Below are positions 62,914 to 64,000 of a stretch of DNA of 64,000 nt, in pieces (the first letter of the stretch is position 1; the number at the start of each line of letters is the position of its first letter). Under the pieces are notes generated by a model that saw nothing but the letters and a program-made list of their open reading frames with translations, was not told the DNA's origin and made no database searches. Made by a program: the position numbers and the translations under genes. The DNA lies in the NCBI RefSeq assembly GCF_005239225.2, contig NC_133296.1, forward strand, positions 1,302,001-1,366,000, read 5' to 3'. The DNA comes from Populus alba. Its lineage: Eukaryota; Streptophyta; Magnoliopsida; Malpighiales; Salicaceae.

Positions 62914-63242
62914 AGTATATTACTATGGCATATATTAAAGATATAAAGCCAAAAATATTGTATTTATATTAAAATATATTAAAATAATATTTTTTAAAAT
63001 ATATTTTCAAGATCACCATTCTTAATTATCCATGGTACATTTTCTTTATAGCAGCAGCCCTTGAAGGGATTCGATGAGAGGATATGCAATTTTTATCAGA
63101 GGATGAACACTTGATCAAGCACCCTCTATATTTTTTATTTTTTCCTTAAGAAAGGCAAAAGAACAGGGCACAATATGAACAAGATAAGCTTCTCAGCCAT
63201 TACCACACATTAATTCATGTTCTTTTGTACGAGCATGCACGT

Positions 63243-63421
63243 TTGTTTTTATGTTTGAATATTTTGGAAAAAAATTGTCCTTTTGTTTTATATTATTTAT
63301 TTCATGTTGTTTGATGTATGAATATTAAAAATAATTTTTTAAAAATAAAAAGTTATTGTTTTAATATGTTTTTAAATAAAAAAAAAAACTATAAAATACA
63401 ATCACTGCCACAATAAATACC
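63243..63421. repeat. Copy of the ~200-bp AT-rich dispersed element
   Basis: Begins 'tttgtttttatgtttgaa', carries the core 'gttgtttgatgtatgaatat' near 63306 and ends 'caatcactgccacaataa', as in the inverted copies at 14.2 and 40.4 kb. It lies about 120 bp upstream of the lipoxygenase ATG, so it may be part of that promoter. Confidence 0.5.
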
Positions 63422-63514
63422 ACCATAACGATACCCTTCTGATCTCTCACCCTAACTTGCAACCAACAACGACAAGCTGTCTTTAGATTCTTTGTAACAC
63501 AGCAAGCAAGCAAG

Positions 63515-63536
63515 CGAGAGAGAGAGAGAGAGAGAG
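63515..63536 (+). repeat. (GA)n tract in the lipoxygenase leader
   Basis: A GA run that touches the start codon at 63537, preceded by 'agcaagcaagcaagc'. Such GA leaders are common in plant genes and bind GAGA-binding factors in some of them. Length variation here would alter the immediate start context. Confidence 0.7.
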
Positions 63537-63762
63537 ATGTTTCAAAACATTATCGATGCCATTACTGGTAACAGTGATGGGAGTAAGAAGTTGAAGTGTG
63601 GTGATGGTGAGTGCAAGAAAATCAAAGGGACTGTTGTGTTGATGAAGAAGAATGTTTTGGCTTTCAATGATTTCAACGCATCAGTTCTTGATCGTGTTCA
63701 TGAGCTGCTAGGTCAGAGAGTCTCTCTGCAACTCATTAGCGCTGTTAACAGTGACCTTCCAG
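63537..63762 (+). CDS. LOX1: 9-lipoxygenase (LOX1/LOX5 type), first exon, cut by the window end
   Basis: First exon of 75 codons plus one base, ending at CCA G|GTGAGT. The start MFQNIIDAITG, the K-rich loop, IKGTVVLMKKNVLAFNDFNA and LLGQRVSLQLISAVNSD match the N-terminal PLAT/LH2 beta barrel of plant 9-lipoxygenases. There is no transit peptide, so it is a cytosolic 9-LOX rather than a plastid 13-LOX. It would add O2 to linoleic or linolenic acid at C9. The catalytic domain lies beyond the window. The frame runs on only a few codons into the intron before a stop. Linkage to AXR4 and F-box/LysM matches the Arabidopsis LOX1 region. LOX5 is the alternative. Confidence 0.85.
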
Positions 63763-64000
63763 GTGAGTAACAGTTTTATTTCTTCATCTTGTTGCTTGTT
63801 TTTTATGCCTTTTCAACCTCGAAAAACCATTATTTTCTGGTGGGATACTTTGAACCTGTGCAGAGGGATCGGAGAGATAGAAGAGGACAGTGCTTGATTT
63901 CTTACACTTACTAGTTTCCATGCATGGTTCACCCTTGAATATGCAGTGGACTAATAGCTATATTCTCAAGGAAATTAGAGGGAAGTAAAGCAAGCAAAAA
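63763..64000 (+). other. First intron of the lipoxygenase gene (partial)
   Basis: Follows the GT donor at 63763. No LOX-like coding sequence is present up to the window end. An acceptor-like 'cctgtgcag' (ends 63864) would give only EGSER and a stop, so I treat it as cryptic. Confidence 0.6.

Larger units (their letters stand above)
59551..63536. other. 4-kb spacer between NMNAT and lipoxygenase
   Basis: Begins with the NMNAT 3' UTR. It holds an Au-type SINE copy (60.3-60.5 kb), a 'ccggtt/cggtttt' repeat (61.1-61.38 kb), a probable second SINE type (61.4-61.56 kb), a SINE with a duplicated 3' half (61.68-62.05 kb), an orphan USE/TATA pair (62.88-62.91 kb), an AT-rich element copy (63.24-63.42 kb) and the lipoxygenase promoter. 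No protein gene was seen. Confidence 0.55.

Noticed and set aside
1..64000. CRISPR arrays, bacterial operons, phage or integrated virus genes
   Set aside because: No spaced direct-repeat arrays and no capsid, replicase, reverse transcriptase or integrase motifs were seen. Gene structure is plant nuclear throughout.

Overview
This is a eudicot plant nuclear window. It has AT-rich intergenic DNA, long genes with GT-AG introns, and plant-only families (PLS-type PPR, AXR4, F-box/LysM, 9-lipoxygenase). The SINE tails and a high-copy AT-rich ~200-bp element suggest a woody eudicot, most likely Salicaceae such as Populus; that assignment is inference. No bacterial, organellar or viral gene set is present.

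Layout. 1-10.1 kb: two minus-strand genes, an intronless PPR protein and an 11-exon GH2 endo-beta-mannosidase (EBM). 10.1-18.9 kb: a gene-poor stretch of AT-rich repeats, a foldback structure and a SINE. 18.9-27.0 kb: a 23-exon peroxisomal long-chain acyl-CoA synthetase (LACS6/7 type). 28.1-34.4 kb: a 13-exon plastid-type aminopeptidase P (APP2), tail-to-tail with LACS and with a GC-AG intron. 35.3-39.3 kb: AXR4, the ER factor for AUX1 trafficking, divergent from APP2 and with an expanded His-rich tail. 43.2-45.6 kb: an F-box plus LysM protein. 47.2-51.5 kb: a KMS1/VMP1-type ER membrane protein. 51.5-58.8 kb: an accessory stretch with a complete 1,162-bp non-autonomous hAT element (perfect 8-bp target duplication), a PIF/Harbinger remnant, a decayed tandem duplication and a DUF3223 (DOMINO1-like) copy with a broken 5' frame. 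58.8-59.6 kb: an uninterrupted NMN adenylyltransferase. 59.6-63.5 kb: SINEs, one with a duplicated 3' half, and an orphan snRNA-type promoter. 63.5 kb to the end: the first exon of a 9-lipoxygenase that continues beyond the window.

How the genes relate. They are ordinary housekeeping or developmental loci, not one pathway. LACS6/7 feeds fatty acids into peroxisomal beta-oxidation and LOX oxygenates free polyunsaturated fatty acids. AXR4 and KMS1 act in the early secretory system. EBM trims N-glycan cores, APP2 trims N-terminal peptides and NMNAT makes NAD. Gene order seems to keep old eudicot linkages: AXR4, F-box/LysM and LOX1 are near neighbours in Arabidopsis, as are the PPR gene and APP2 (locus numbers recalled from memory). 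I did not find a convincing new multi-gene system. The most notable signals are the intact hAT insertion, the rearranged SINE, the GC-AG intron, the dual peroxisomal signals on LACS, the AXR4 polyhistidine tail, a perfect 26-bp inverted repeat and an orphan USE/TATA pair.
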